Counted from the stretch's first letter, positions 1 through 8,405 are shown. The stretch is 22,603 bases of DNA from an uncultured Erysipelotrichaceae bacterium (GCA_902797275.1 CADBSI010000049.1:1-22603), one strand, 5' to 3'. Notes: generated by a model not told the origin, from the sequence alone. Made by a program: numbers and translations.

Positions 1-299
1 CTTTATAATGGTGAAACAGCAGATGATATTTTTAAAAGAAAGAAACTAAGGTATAGAGAAGACATCTTAGATAATATGGGTAGTGATGAATTAATTGCTA
101 ATTTATTTAGAATATCTCAAACCGAGCAAAAATTAAAAAATGAAAATATTGATACAGAAAAATACGCCAATAAAATTCATTTCGAAGTTGGGAAGAAAAT
201 TAGAAAAATAATTATGGAACTATGCCAGAAAATTTATCAACTCCAAATAAAAGTTTAAAAGAATTAGAAAAAGAAAATAGAAAATTAGAAGTAAAATAA
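1..299 (+). pseudogene. dinD: DinD-like DNA-damage-inducible protein, 3' end, frameshifted
   Basis: The gene enters from the left edge: the frame is open from base 1. Translation gives LYNGETADDIFKRKK, then MGSDELIANLFRISQTEQKL and THF/HFEVGKKIRK-like text, which I recognise as the C-terminal region of the DinD family (E. coli DinD has MGSTELAANLFRATQTEEKL and HFDVGRKVR). DinD is an SOS-induced protein reported to act on RecA filaments. The first frame stops at 256-258. The family's usual ending (MPEELPTP..IKQLE in E. coli) is present in another frame, from ATG 222 to TAA 297-299, reading MPENLSTPNKSLKELEKE. The coding text therefore continues past a frameshift near 215-222. I call it a broken gene. 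A sequencing error or a tolerated altered tail of about 14 residues is possible. The N-terminal part is outside the window. Confidence 0.72.
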
Positions 300-352
300 T
301 AATTGTATGATAATATAAATTAAAAAAATGTATAAAACATTTAAATAGTACA

Positions 353-388
353 TATATTATTAAAGATTAATAGAACCTTAATAATATA
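353..388. repeat. 11-bp AT-only inverted repeat
   Basis: Bases 353-363 (tatattattaa) are the exact reverse complement of 378-388 (ttaataatata), with a 14-base loop. This is the first of four inverted repeats between the dinD remnant and uppS. Function unknown. Confidence 0.5.
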
Positions 389-409
389 AGTGCCATAAAA
401 TATATTGTG

Positions 410-429
410 ACGCTTAACGTTTTAAGCGT
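410..429. repeat. Perfect 8-bp inverted repeat acgcttaa/ttaagcgt
   Basis: Arms at 410-417 and 422-429 flank a 4-base centre (cgtt). It is more GC-rich than the surrounding spacer, so chance is less likely than for the AT-only repeats. It could be an operator or a small RNA hairpin. No T run follows directly. Confidence 0.55.
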
Positions 430-439
430 TTAATATAGA

Positions 440-454
440 TAGGATTTTATCCTA
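440..454. repeat. Short inverted repeat taggat/atccta
   Basis: Six-base arms (440-445 and 449-454) with a 3-base centre. It abuts the next hairpin, whose left arm begins at 454. Confidence 0.45.
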
Positions 455-500
455 AAGGAAATGTTTTAACAGATAATGTTAGCATTTCCTTTTCTTTTGT
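454..500 (+). terminator. Candidate terminator hairpin before uppS
   Basis: A 10-bp perfect stem is formed by 454-463 (aaaggaaatg) and 483-492 (catttccttt), with a further 5-bp inner stem (taaca 467-471, tgtta 477-481). A T-rich stretch (tccttttcttttgt) follows. It would separate the dinD side from uppS. Its right arm overlaps the -35 position of the uppS promoter. Confidence 0.5.
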
Positions 501-513
501 TATTTGCTATAAT
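485..513 (+). promoter_or_regulatory. Promoter for uppS (extended -10)
   Basis: A consensus TATAAT lies at 508-513, preceded by TG one base upstream (TGC at 505-507), an extended -10. The -35 position (485-490, TTTCCT, 17-base spacing) is poor. Transcription would start near 520, leaving a leader of about 14 bases that holds just the GGAGG ribosome site at 525-529. Confidence 0.6.
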
Positions 514-533
514 TAAACTGAAATGGAGGTTAT

Positions 534-1229
534 ATGATACCAGAACATGTTGCAATTATAATGGATGGAAATGGTAGATGGGCTACTAAAAGAGGTTTAC
601 CAAGAAGTAAAGGACATCTAGAAGGAAGTAAAAACTTAGAAAAGCTAATACCATACATATTTGAAAAAGGAGTAAAAGTATTAAGTTTATATGCTTTTTC
701 AACGGAAAATTTTAAAAGAAGTGAAGAAGAAGTTGATTATCTTATGAACTTGTTTACTAAAGTTTTAAAAAAACAATTTAAAACTTTTCAAGCAAATAAT
801 ATTAAAGTTGTTTTTTCTAAAAGAGAGGAAGGCTTACCAATTTCTCTTGAAAAATTAATTGCTAAAATAGAGAATGAAAATGTTAGTAATCCTGATTATA
901 TTTTAAATATTTGTCTAAATTATTCAGGTTCTTATGAAATAGTTGATACGACTAAAAAACTAATTAAACAAGTAATTAATAAAGAAATTAATATTGATGA
1001 TATTAACCAAGATTACTTTTTAAAAAATTTATATCAAGATTTACCTGCTATTGATTTATTAATTAGAACTAGTGGTGAATATCGTTTAAGTAATTTTATG
1101 TTATTTTCTCTTGCCTATAGTGAATTATATTTTACAGAGGTTCTATTTCCAGATTTTTCTAAAAAAGATTTTGATGAGGCTTTAGAAGCCTATCAAAAAA
1201 GGGATCGAAGGTTTGGTTTAGTTAAGTAA
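534..1229 (+). CDS. uppS: Isoprenyl transferase (undecaprenyl diphosphate synthase)
   Basis: This cis-prenyltransferase condenses isopentenyl diphosphate units onto farnesyl diphosphate to make the C55 lipid carrier used for peptidoglycan precursors. Family motifs are in order: HVAIIMDGNGRWA with catalytic Asp11, KGH at 26-28, YAFSTENFKR at 53-62, LLIRTSGEYRLSNF at 175-188, YSE at 195-197 and RRFG near the end. At 231 residues it is the usual length, slightly short. The ATG at 534 follows GGAGG by 4 bases. One oddity: the family's NYGGR motif reads NYSGS at 129-133. The gene usually next to uppS (cdsA) is absent; a D,D-carboxypeptidase gene follows after 45 bases. Confidence 0.95.
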   Translation: MIPEHVAIIMDGNGRWATKRGLPRSKGHLEGSKNLEKLIPYIFEKGVKVLSLYAFSTENFKRSEEEVDYLMNLFTKVLKKQFKTFQANNIKVVFSKREEGLPISLEKLIAKIENENVSNPDYILNICLNYSGSYEIVDTTKKLIKQVINKEINIDDINQDYFLKNLYQDLPAIDLLIRTSGEYRLSNFMLFSLAYSELYFTEVLFPDFSKKDFDEALEAYQKRDRRFGLVK

Positions 1230-1274
1230 ATAGTATTTATTAATTTTTGATTCATATAGTTTTATAGGTGAATT

Positions 1275-2342
1275 ATGAAAAAATTAATTATTTTATTACT
1301 TGTTATTATACCATTTAATACTTATGCTTTAACAGATAGTAGCAAAGGAAGTATTGTCATGGATGTTGATAGTGGACGAATTTTATATCAAAAAAACAGT
1401 AATACTAGTATGCTAATAGCATCTACTACTAAACTCATGACTTTTCTGGTTGCCAATAAATATGCAGGTGATAAATTAAATAGTAAAATAACCGTAGGAG
1501 AAGAAGTTTTAAAAGCTTATGGAACAAATATGTATTTATCAATTTCTGAAGAAATTACTTTAAGAGATCTATTATATGGTTTGATGCTTAGAAGTGGTAA
1601 TGATGCAAGTATTGAAATTGCTTATTTAGTTGCTGGAAGTATTGATGACTTTGTTTCTTTGATGAATTTAGAAGCCAATAATTTAGGTATGTTAAATACA
1701 AATTTTAAAAATCCCCATGGTTTAGATGAAGAAACCAAGAACTATTCAACTGCCTATGACCTTGCTATCTTAACAAGAACTTTAGCTTTAAAGTACCCTT
1801 TATTTACCAAAATAGCTGGTGCTAAATACTATAATTTTAAAACTAACTTAAAAAGTTATGCTTTAATAAATCGAGCTAAAATAATATTTGATTACAAAAA
1901 AATAACAACTGCTAAAACCGGTTATACACCACTTGCTGGTAAATCATTAATAACAACTGCTAACAATAATGATTTAAACCTTGTTATGGTATCTTTAAAT
2001 AATCCAAATCACTACGAAGAACAGAAAAACATGTATGAATACTTTTTTAAAACTTATAAAAACTATAAATTATTAGATAAAAATAATTTTCATATTTCAA
2101 ATGTCTTTAATTCTTCTTATGAAATAAAAAATAATTTTACTTATCCTTTAACTAAAGAAGAAGCTAAAAAAGTTGAAACTAAAGTAATTATAAATAAAAA
2201 AGATAACATATTAGGAAGTATCCAAGTAATACTAAATGATGATGTTATTCATGAAGAATTAATTTATAAAAAAGAAACTAAAAAAACTAAGAAAAATATA
2301 TTCGAAAAAATATTTACTAAAATAATTAACTTTTTTAAATAA
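1275..2342 (+). CDS. D-alanyl-D-alanine carboxypeptidase (PBP5/DacA-DacF type)
   Basis: This is a low-molecular-weight penicillin-binding protein that trims the terminal D-Ala from peptidoglycan stem peptides outside the membrane. Residues 1-19 form a signal peptide (MKKLIILLLVIIPFNTYA, cleavage likely after TYA). The serine acyltransferase motifs are all present: S50-T-T-K53, S107-G-N109 and K214-T-G216. The tail (about 332-355) is lysine-rich with an IFEKIFTKIINFFK segment that would form the amphipathic membrane anchor typical of this group. At 355 residues it is a little shorter than B. subtilis DacA or DacF. An AGGTGA ribosome site sits just before ATG 1275. The gene probably shares the uppS transcript. 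Which dac paralogue it is cannot be told from sequence alone. No clear terminator follows. Confidence 0.93.
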   Translation: MKKLIILLLVIIPFNTYALTDSSKGSIVMDVDSGRILYQKNSNTSMLIASTTKLMTFLVANKYAGDKLNSKITVGEEVLKAYGTNMYLSISEEITLRDLLYGLMLRSGNDASIEIAYLVAGSIDDFVSLMNLEANNLGMLNTNFKNPHGLDEETKNYSTAYDLAILTRTLALKYPLFTKIAGAKYYNFKTNLKSYALINRAKIIFDYKKITTAKTGYTPLAGKSLITTANNNDLNLVMVSLNNPNHYEEQKNMYEYFFKTYKNYKLLDKNNFHISNVFNSSYEIKNNFTYPLTKEEAKKVETKVIINKKDNILGSIQVILNDDVIHEELIYKKETKKTKKNIFEKIFTKIINFFK

Positions 2343-2432
2343 TCAAATCATTAATTTGGATTAAAAAGAAATAATTGCTAGTAATATAAGAAATTTAAAT
2401 CATATAAAATGCTTTAAAATCCCAAAAATATA

Positions 2433-2461
2433 TTGATAAACACTTAAAAAAATGGTATTAT
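2433..2461 (+). promoter_or_regulatory. Promoter upstream of the 2604 gene and polC
   Basis: TTGATA (2433-2438) and TATTAT (2456-2461) are separated by exactly 17 bases, a good sigma-A type promoter. Transcription from about 2468 would give a leader of about 135 bases before the 2604 start. The rest of the 2343-2603 spacer holds the palindrome at 2561-2581 and nothing else I can support. Confidence 0.65.
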
Positions 2462-2560
2462 CGATATGAAGGGTGAGTTATTTAAAAGATAATTAATTCA
2501 CTTGGATAATAAATTAAAAATATAAAAAAATAATTATATTAAAATAAAAAGGACGACAAG

Positions 2561-2581
2561 ATTTCTTAAAATTTAAGAAAT
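2561..2581. repeat. 10-bp AT palindrome just before a ribosome site
   Basis: Arms atttcttaaa (2561-2570) and tttaagaaat (2572-2581) surround one A. It lies between the promoter at 2433-2461 and the start at 2604. It could be a repressor operator or an mRNA hairpin near the ribosome site. Confidence 0.5.
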
Positions 2582-2603
2582 AAATATTGGAGTAGTGGAG
2601 ATA

Positions 2604-3455
2604 ATGAATTTAAACTTTAGTGTTAATGAATATTTACTAGCTTGGTACTTATTATATAGTGCGAGCTTATCAAAAGAAATAGATAAATTTCGTAAAAATT
2701 TATGGAATAAGTATAAAAAAGAATATAATTTTTGCTATAAAGATAAAGAAGAAATTATCAAATATGGGAAAGATTTTATTCCTGATAATGATATTTTGTA
2801 TAATGAAATATTTGAAAGTGATTTATATATATCTTTAAAAAAAGAAACTGAAAAGCATAAAATGCATTTAGAAAAATTGGTTTTAAATGATAATAAATTA
2901 ATTACTAAAGCAACTCTTTCAGTTTTAAAAATGAAATTATGTGATGAATATCCTATTTATGTTGTTCATCCAAGAATGGAAATTATTGAATATAGTAAAA
3001 AGAATAATGCTATTATTTGGGGTAGTGATAAAGATAAATATGATTTTTTAATAATTCTTATTTTAACAATTGTAAAAGGTTTATTTGAAGATAAATATGA
3101 AGATTTCAAAGAAATAAAAAATGCTATAATAGAACTTGCAGTTTTAAACGAAATAAATAATCAAATAAGTAATGTAAATACCTATAATCAAGGTGATAAA
3201 GTTTTAAAAATAATTAAAAGACAAATCTATCCTTTTTGGTTAATGTATTTAGGATATGATACCAAGGAAGATTTATTAAATAGAATGATAGAAGATAAGA
3301 TTGCCTTTGATGCATCTAAATATCCTATTGATAAAAATATGAAAAAGATGAGTTTAGATGAGTTTATTAACTTTTGTATAAAAAACAATAAACATATTTT
3401 AAAACTTGGAAATGTAATTCAAATCGAAAAAGAAGAAGAAATAGAAGTAATTTAA
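2604..3455 (+). CDS. Conserved-looking hypothetical protein upstream of polC
   Basis: I do not recognise this 283-residue protein. It is soluble-looking and rich in Lys, Glu, Asn and Ile, with no signal peptide and no clear transmembrane segment. Notable stretches are IWGSDKDKYDFLIILIL, NAIIELAVLNEINNQIS and IYPFWLMYLGYDTKEDLLNR, suggesting a mostly helical fold. There is no HExxH or other catalytic motif. The start is a choice: ATG 2604 with GGAG at 2597-2600, or GTG 2595, whose only ribosome site (GGAG 2589-2592) is 2 bases away and too close. I prefer ATG 2604. It ends 12 bases before polC, so the two are almost surely co-transcribed from the promoter at 2433-2461. Confidence 0.75.
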   Translation: MNLNFSVNEYLLAWYLLYSASLSKEIDKFRKNLWNKYKKEYNFCYKDKEEIIKYGKDFIPDNDILYNEIFESDLYISLKKETEKHKMHLEKLVLNDNKLITKATLSVLKMKLCDEYPIYVVHPRMEIIEYSKKNNAIIWGSDKDKYDFLIILILTIVKGLFEDKYEDFKEIKNAIIELAVLNEINNQISNVNTYNQGDKVLKIIKRQIYPFWLMYLGYDTKEDLLNRMIEDKIAFDASKYPIDKNMKKMSLDEFINFCIKNNKHILKLGNVIQIEKEEEIEVI

Positions 3456-3467
3456 ATTGAGGTAAGT

Positions 3468-6400
3468 ATGGAAAACAAACTTGAATATTTTTTAACATTA
3501 ATCCATCTAGATAATATAGAAGAATTTAAAAATACTAAATTATTAAGAGTAATAGTTAATAATAAAGATAGTTTAATTACTATCTTTTTAGAAACTGAAA
3601 GAATGATATCAGTTGATAATTATTTAAAGTTAAAAGATCAAATGGAAAATTATTTTAATTCTAAAGTAGAAATTAGAATTAATAATTTAGGTGATAAAAG
3701 TCTTTATTTAGAAGAATATTTTAAAAACTTTTTACCAGAATATGGAAAGTATTTTCAAGATAGATTAAAAATAAATGGAGATAATAATAATTATATAGTT
3801 GCATATAATCAAGGTGAAGAAAGAGAAATTAATAATTATTTAAAAGGTATTAATACTAATTTAGTTAATTTAGGTTATAATCCTTTAACAGTTTTTGTTG
3901 ATGAAGAAAATCGAGCTAATATACGTAAAATGATAAATGAAAATTTAACTAATATTGAGGTTAAAAAGACAAGTGAACCAAGTAATTTTGAAACTAAAAC
4001 ATTTGAACCTCGAAGAAAAAAAGTTAAAACTGTTGAAGACGAAAGAGTATATTTAGGTGAGGTTATTGAAGGAGATACTATTAATATTAAAGATATTGTC
4101 TCTGAAGATAATGATTTAATTATTGAATGTGAAATATTTGGAGTAGATATATTTGAATCTACTAAGAGTAATTATAAAATCATAACTTTAAAATTAACTG
4201 ATTATACAGATAGTATGTATGCTAAGGTTTTTACAACTGATAGTGAAGAACTTAAAAGATTAGTTGGTATTTTAAAACCAAGTAAATGGTTTAAATTTAA
4301 AGGGTATACTAAAAGAGATAAGTATACTATGGATGAAATAGTTTTTAATATAAGTTCTATTAATGTTTCAGATAAGAAAAATGTAGAAATCACAGATCTT
4401 GCTCCAATTAAAAGAGTAGAGTTGCATACCCATACAATGATGAGTGCTATGGATGGAGTGTGTGCTGTTTCAAAACATGGTGTTTCAACTATAGAACAAG
4501 CTATTAAATGGGGACATAAGGCAATTGCTATTACTGATCATTCAGGATGCCAAGCTTTTCCAAATGCTTATAATATGATTGTTGATTATAATAAAGGTAA
4601 ACCTAAAGAAGAACATTTTAAAGTAATTTATGGAACTGAATTAACTTTAGTTGATGATAATGTATCAATTGTAAAAAGAAGTAATAATGCTACTTTGCTT
4701 GCTGAAGAATATGTTGTATTTGACCTTGAAACAACTGGTTTTAATGCTGCTGGTGGGGATTCCATTATTGAAATTGGAGCGGTTAAATTAAAAGATGGCG
4801 AGATTATTGATAAATTTGATAAATTAATTAAACCTCCAAAACCAATTACTGAGAGAATAACTAGTGTTACTAGTATAACTAATGAAATGGTTGCAGATTG
4901 TCCAAATGAAGAAATTGCTGTTAAAGAATTCTTAAAGTGGGCAGGGGATGATGTCATGGTTGCTCATAATGCTAAGTTCGATACTTCATTTATTGAAATG
5001 TGTTATAAAAAATATAACTTAGGTGAATATAAAAATACCGTAATTGATACATTAGCTTTATCAAGAATTTTAGATCAAGAAGCCTCTCGTCATGGCTTAT
5101 CTGCTATTACCAAAAGATATGGGGTAGAATTTGATGAAGAATCACACCATAGAGGTGATTATGATGCTTTAGCAACAGCTTTAGTTTTTCATAAAATGAT
5201 GAAGAAATTAGAAGGAATTAATATTTTAAAAATATCAGATTTAGAAACACTTATTAGTTCTGAAGATATTCATAAATTTGGTCGAACATATCATGTAAAT
5301 ATTTTAGTTCAAAATAAAGTTGGTTTAAAAAATTTATTTAAAATAATTTCTATTGCTAATACTAAATATTTTTATAAAACAGCAAGAATATTAAGAAGTG
5401 AAATTGAAGCTTTAAGAGAAGGATTGTTAATTGGAAGCGGCTGTTATGAATCAGAAGTGTTTGTTGAAGCAAGAAGTAAAACTGATTCCGAAATAAGAGA
5501 TATTATTGGTTTTTATGATTATGTTGAGGTGCAACCACCTGAGTGTTATGGTCATTTAATTCAATTAGGCGATTTTAAAGATGAAAATGAACTTATTGCT
5601 AATATTAACAAAATAATTAAATTAACCAAAGAAACCGGAAAAATAATAGTTGCAACGGGAGATGTTCATCATTTAACAAGAAGTGATAAAATCTATAGAG
5701 AAATTATTGTTAATCAAAAATTACCAGGTGGCGGACTTCATCCTCTTGCTAAACGTGATATTACTGAAATACCGAGTCAACATTTTAGAACAACTGATGA
5801 AATGCTTGAAGACTTTAATTTTCTTGATGAGAAAACTAGAAATGAAATTGTAATTGAAAATACTAATAAAATAGCTGATATGGTAGAAGAAGTAGAAGTT
5901 ATAATTGATACAGGTGGTATTCCTTTTTCACCAAGAATTGAAAATTCAAAGGAAGATGTGTATGAAATGGTCTTTAATAAAGCTCATTCAATGTATGGAG
6001 ATCCACTTCCTCGTCATATTGAAGAGAGAATTGCCGAAGAATTATATGGAGATAGAATAATTAAATTAGTTAAGAATAAAGTAAAAAATACTAATCCAGA
6101 TAAAACTGAAGACGAATTAGATAAATTGTTTCAAAGTGAATTAAGTGAGACAATTAAACTTGGTTATGATGAAGTATTTAAGTTAAATAAAGAAGATTTT
6201 ATAAATAATATTTTAGAAGATAAAGAAAAAGTAAATGATGAAGCTTATATAAATAAAGAAACGAAAAAACTAATGGGTGGTATTATAGGTGGAGGTTTTG
6301 ATGTAATTTATTTAATTGCTCAAAAATTAGTAAAACACTCTAATGATGAAGGATATTTAGTAGGATCCCGTGGATCGGTTGGTTCTTCATTTGTTGCTAC

Positions 6401-8075
6401 TATGATGGGAATAACTGAAGTTAATCCTTTGCCAGCTCATTATTTATGTAAAAAATGTCATTTAAGCTTATTTAATGATGAAGATGGTAATCCATATTCA
6501 CTTAATTATTCAGCAAGTGGGTATGATTTACCCGATAAAATGTGTCCAAATTGTAATACAAAAATGTCTAAAGAAGGACAAGATATGCCATTTGCTACTT
6601 TCTTAGGATTTAATGCTGATAAAGTTCCGGATATTGATTTAAATTTTTCTGGTGATAATCAAGCTTCAGCCCATGCTTATACTAAAGTAATATTTGGAGA
6701 AGACAACGTTTATCGGGCTGGAACAATTGGAACTGTTGCTGAGAAAACAGCTTATGGTTTTGTTCGAGGTTATTTTGAAAAAAAAGGTGTTCAAGATGTT
6801 CACATGGCTGAAATTGAACGACTTGCTGTTGGTTGTACAGGAGTTAAAAGAACAACTGGTCAACATCCTGGAGGAATTGTTGTTATACCATCTTATATGG
6901 ATGTCTTTGATTTCACACCTTTCCAATACCCAGCCGATGATGTGACTTCCGTATGGCGAACAACGCACTTTGATTATCATGCTATCGATCAAGATGTTTT
7001 AAAACTTGATATACTAGGACACGATGATCCAACAATTTTAAGAATGCTTCAAGATTTATCAGGAATTGATGTTACAACTTTACCAATGGACGATCCTAAA
7101 GTTTTGAGCTTATTAACATCACCTGATGCTTTAGGAGTTTCCAGTGAAAAAATAAGATGTGAAATTGGAACACTTGGTTTACCGGAAATGGGTACTAACT
7201 TTGTTATTAATATGTTAGTTAAAGCTAAACCTAAAACTTTTGGAGAACTTGTTAAAATATCAGGATTATCACATGGAACGGATGTTTGGAATGGCAATGC
7301 GGAAGATTTAATTGATAATCATATTTGTGAATTTAAAGAAGTAATAGGTTGTCGTGATGACATTATGGTTTATTTAAAAAATCATGGTTTAAAACCTAAA
7401 GATGCTTTCAAGATAATGGAATTTGTAAGAAAAGGTAAAGCTAAAAAAGAACCTGAAAAATGGCTTGAATGGAAACAAGTTATGATTGATAATAATATTC
7501 CAAATTGGTATATAGAATCTTGTCATAAAATTCAATACATGTTTCCAAAAGCCCATGCATGTGCTTATGTTATGAGTGCAATTCGTATAGCTTGGTTTAA
7601 AGTATATCAACCTCTTAATTACTATGCTACTTTCTTTTCAATAAGAGTAGTTGACTTTGATATTGAAACAATGATAAAAGGCTATGATGCTATTAAATTA
7701 AAAATAGAAGATTTAGAAAATAAAAGTCATGAAATTACTAAAAAAGAAGGAGATATTCTAGAAACTTTAAAAATTGCTTTAGAAGCAACAGCAAGAGGAA
7801 TAAAATTTGCTAACATCAATTTACAAAAATCAGATGCTGTTAAATTTATAAAATCTGATACCGAAGAAAACACTTTAATTCCGCCTTTTAGAGCTATTGA
7901 TGGACTTGGGGACACTGTTGGTAAAACTATTGTTCAAGAAAGAGAAATAAAAGAATTTTTAAGTATGGAAGATTTACAAAAAAGAGGAAAAGTTTCTACA
8001 ACTTTAATTGATAAAATGCGTAGTATGAAAATATTAGATTCACTTCCTGAGTCTAATCAATTATCATTATTTTAA
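3468..8075 (+). CDS. polC: DNA polymerase III alpha subunit, PolC type
   Basis: This is the replicative polymerase of low-GC Firmicutes, with polymerase and 3'-5' proofreading activity in one chain. Domains in order: N-terminal region (1-190); OB fold (about 195-300); first half of the PHP domain with HTH at 320-322; inserted DnaQ-like exonuclease with FDLETTG 418-424, AHNAKFD 499-505 and HHRGDYD 560-566 (all catalytic residues kept); remainder of PHP; palm with SRGSVGSS 967-974; zinc-binding cysteines C994, C997, C1026 and C1029; and PDIDLNFSG from 1054 with the catalytic aspartates. It ends in QLSLF (1531-1535), the beta-clamp binding motif. At 1535 residues it is about 100 longer than B. 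subtilis PolC (1437). Much of the excess is an insertion at about 860-931. GAGG lies just before ATG 3468. Confidence 0.98.
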   Translation: MENKLEYFLTLIHLDNIEEFKNTKLLRVIVNNKDSLITIFLETERMISVDNYLKLKDQMENYFNSKVEIRINNLGDKSLYLEEYFKNFLPEYGKYFQDRLKINGDNNNYIVAYNQGEEREINNYLKGINTNLVNLGYNPLTVFVDEENRANIRKMINENLTNIEVKKTSEPSNFETKTFEPRRKKVKTVEDERVYLGEVIEGDTINIKDIVSEDNDLIIECEIFGVDIFESTKSNYKIITLKLTDYTDSMYAKVFTTDSEELKRLVGILKPSKWFKFKGYTKRDKYTMDEIVFNISSINVSDKKNVEITDLAPIKRVELHTHTMMSAMDGVCAVSKHGVSTIEQAIKWGHKAIAITDHSGCQAFPNAYNMIVDYNKGKPKEEHFKVIYGTELTLVDDNVSIVKRSNNATLLAEEYVVFDLETTGFNAAGGDSIIEIGAVKLKDGEIIDKFDKLIKPPKPITERITSVTSITNEMVADCPNEEIAVKEFLKWAGDDVMVAHNAKFDTSFIEMCYKKYNLGEYKNTVIDTLALSRILDQEASRHGLSAITKRYGVEFDEESHHRGDYDALATALVFHKMMKKLEGINILKISDLETLISSEDIHKFGRTYHVNILVQNKVGLKNLFKIISIANTKYFYKTARILRSEIEALREGLLIGSGCYESEVFVEARSKTDSEIRDIIGFYDYVEVQPPECYGHLIQLGDFKDENELIANINKIIKLTKETGKIIVATGDVHHLTRSDKIYREIIVNQKLPGGGLHPLAKRDITEIPSQHFRTTDEMLEDFNFLDEKTRNEIVIENTNKIADMVEEVEVIIDTGGIPFSPRIENSKEDVYEMVFNKAHSMYGDPLPRHIEERIAEELYGDRIIKLVKNKVKNTNPDKTEDELDKLFQSELSETIKLGYDEVFKLNKEDFINNILEDKEKVNDEAYINKETKKLMGGIIGGGFDVIYLIAQKLVKHSNDEGYLVGSRGSVGSSFVATMMGITEVNPLPAHYLCKKCHLSLFNDEDGNPYSLNYSASGYDLPDKMCPNCNTKMSKEGQDMPFATFLGFNADKVPDIDLNFSGDNQASAHAYTKVIFGEDNVYRAGTIGTVAEKTAYGFVRGYFEKKGVQDVHMAEIERLAVGCTGVKRTTGQHPGGIVVIPSYMDVFDFTPFQYPADDVTSVWRTTHFDYHAIDQDVLKLDILGHDDPTILRMLQDLSGIDVTTLPMDDPKVLSLLTSPDALGVSSEKIRCEIGTLGLPEMGTNFVINMLVKAKPKTFGELVKISGLSHGTDVWNGNAEDLIDNHICEFKEVIGCRDDIMVYLKNHGLKPKDAFKIMEFVRKGKAKKEPEKWLEWKQVMIDNNIPNWYIESCHKIQYMFPKAHACAYVMSAIRIAWFKVYQPLNYYATFFSIRVVDFDIETMIKGYDAIKLKIEDLENKSHEITKKEGDILETLKIALEATARGIKFANINLQKSDAVKFIKSDTEENTLIPPFRAIDGLGDTVGKTIVQEREIKEFLSMEDLQKRGKVSTTLIDKMRSMKILDSLPESNQLSLF

Positions 8076-8087
8076 AAGGAGAATTAG

Positions 8088-8381
8088 ATGAAAGAAATAA
8101 AATTAGATGAGAAAAAATATCTTATATTAGAAAACAAAAATGAGTGTTTAAATTTAGAAGAATTACAAGAAAAATATACCGATTATTTTTATGACTTTGA
8201 TTATATTTTGGGTGATTACGCTTATAATAAACTTCGATTAAAAGGTTTTTGTCAAAAAAATAATCCGCGTTTTAATCAAATAAATGATATTAATACTAAA
8301 GATAATTATTTAAAAGAATTGTGTGCATATAATTGTAATTATTTTTTAATAAAGAAAGATAAAGAAAGTCAAAAGAAATAA
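8088..8381 (+). CDS. YutD-like protein (DUF1027)
   Basis: This small protein of 97 residues is recognised from memory as the YutD/DUF1027 family by FDYILGDYAYNKLRLKGF (residues 37-54), which matches the family's YDYI.GDWGY.QLRLKGF core, and by the C-terminal LCAYNCNYFLIKK, similar to the family's YCNFGCAYFVLRK. The two cysteines near the end (about 82 and 86) fit that pattern. Its molecular role is not established. It starts 12 bases after polC with AAGGAG before ATG 8088, so it is probably the last gene of the polC transcript; a weak terminator follows. Confidence 0.8.
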   Translation: MKEIKLDEKKYLILENKNECLNLEELQEKYTDYFYDFDYILGDYAYNKLRLKGFCQKNNPRFNQINDINTKDNYLKELCAYNCNYFLIKKDKESQKK

Positions 8382-8405
8382 AAATTTAAAAAACTTTCTT
8401 TTTTT
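8361..8405 (+). terminator. Weak terminator after the yutD-like gene
   Basis: aaagaaagt (8361-8369) pairs with actttcttt (8393-8401), a 9-bp stem with a long AT loop, running into seven T residues (8399-8405). The left arm lies inside the end of the CDS. Confidence 0.45.

Noticed and set aside
1..533. Possible prophage or integrative element edge near dinD
   Set aside because: Only a gene remnant and inverted repeats are visible; there is no integrase, att duplication or transposase in the window.
2466..2492. Possible 8-codon leader peptide (ATG 2466) after the promoter at 2433-2461
   Set aside because: The ATG lies at or before the expected transcription start and has no ribosome site.
4202..4957. 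Minus-strand open frames inside polC (63 and 109 residues)
   Set aside because: They lie fully within a conserved polC frame, have no ribosome site and show no protein-like motifs; they mirror the polC codons.
6666..7915. Further open frames on both strands inside polC
   Set aside because: These are shadows of the palm and finger region of PolC, which is clearly coding in its own frame.
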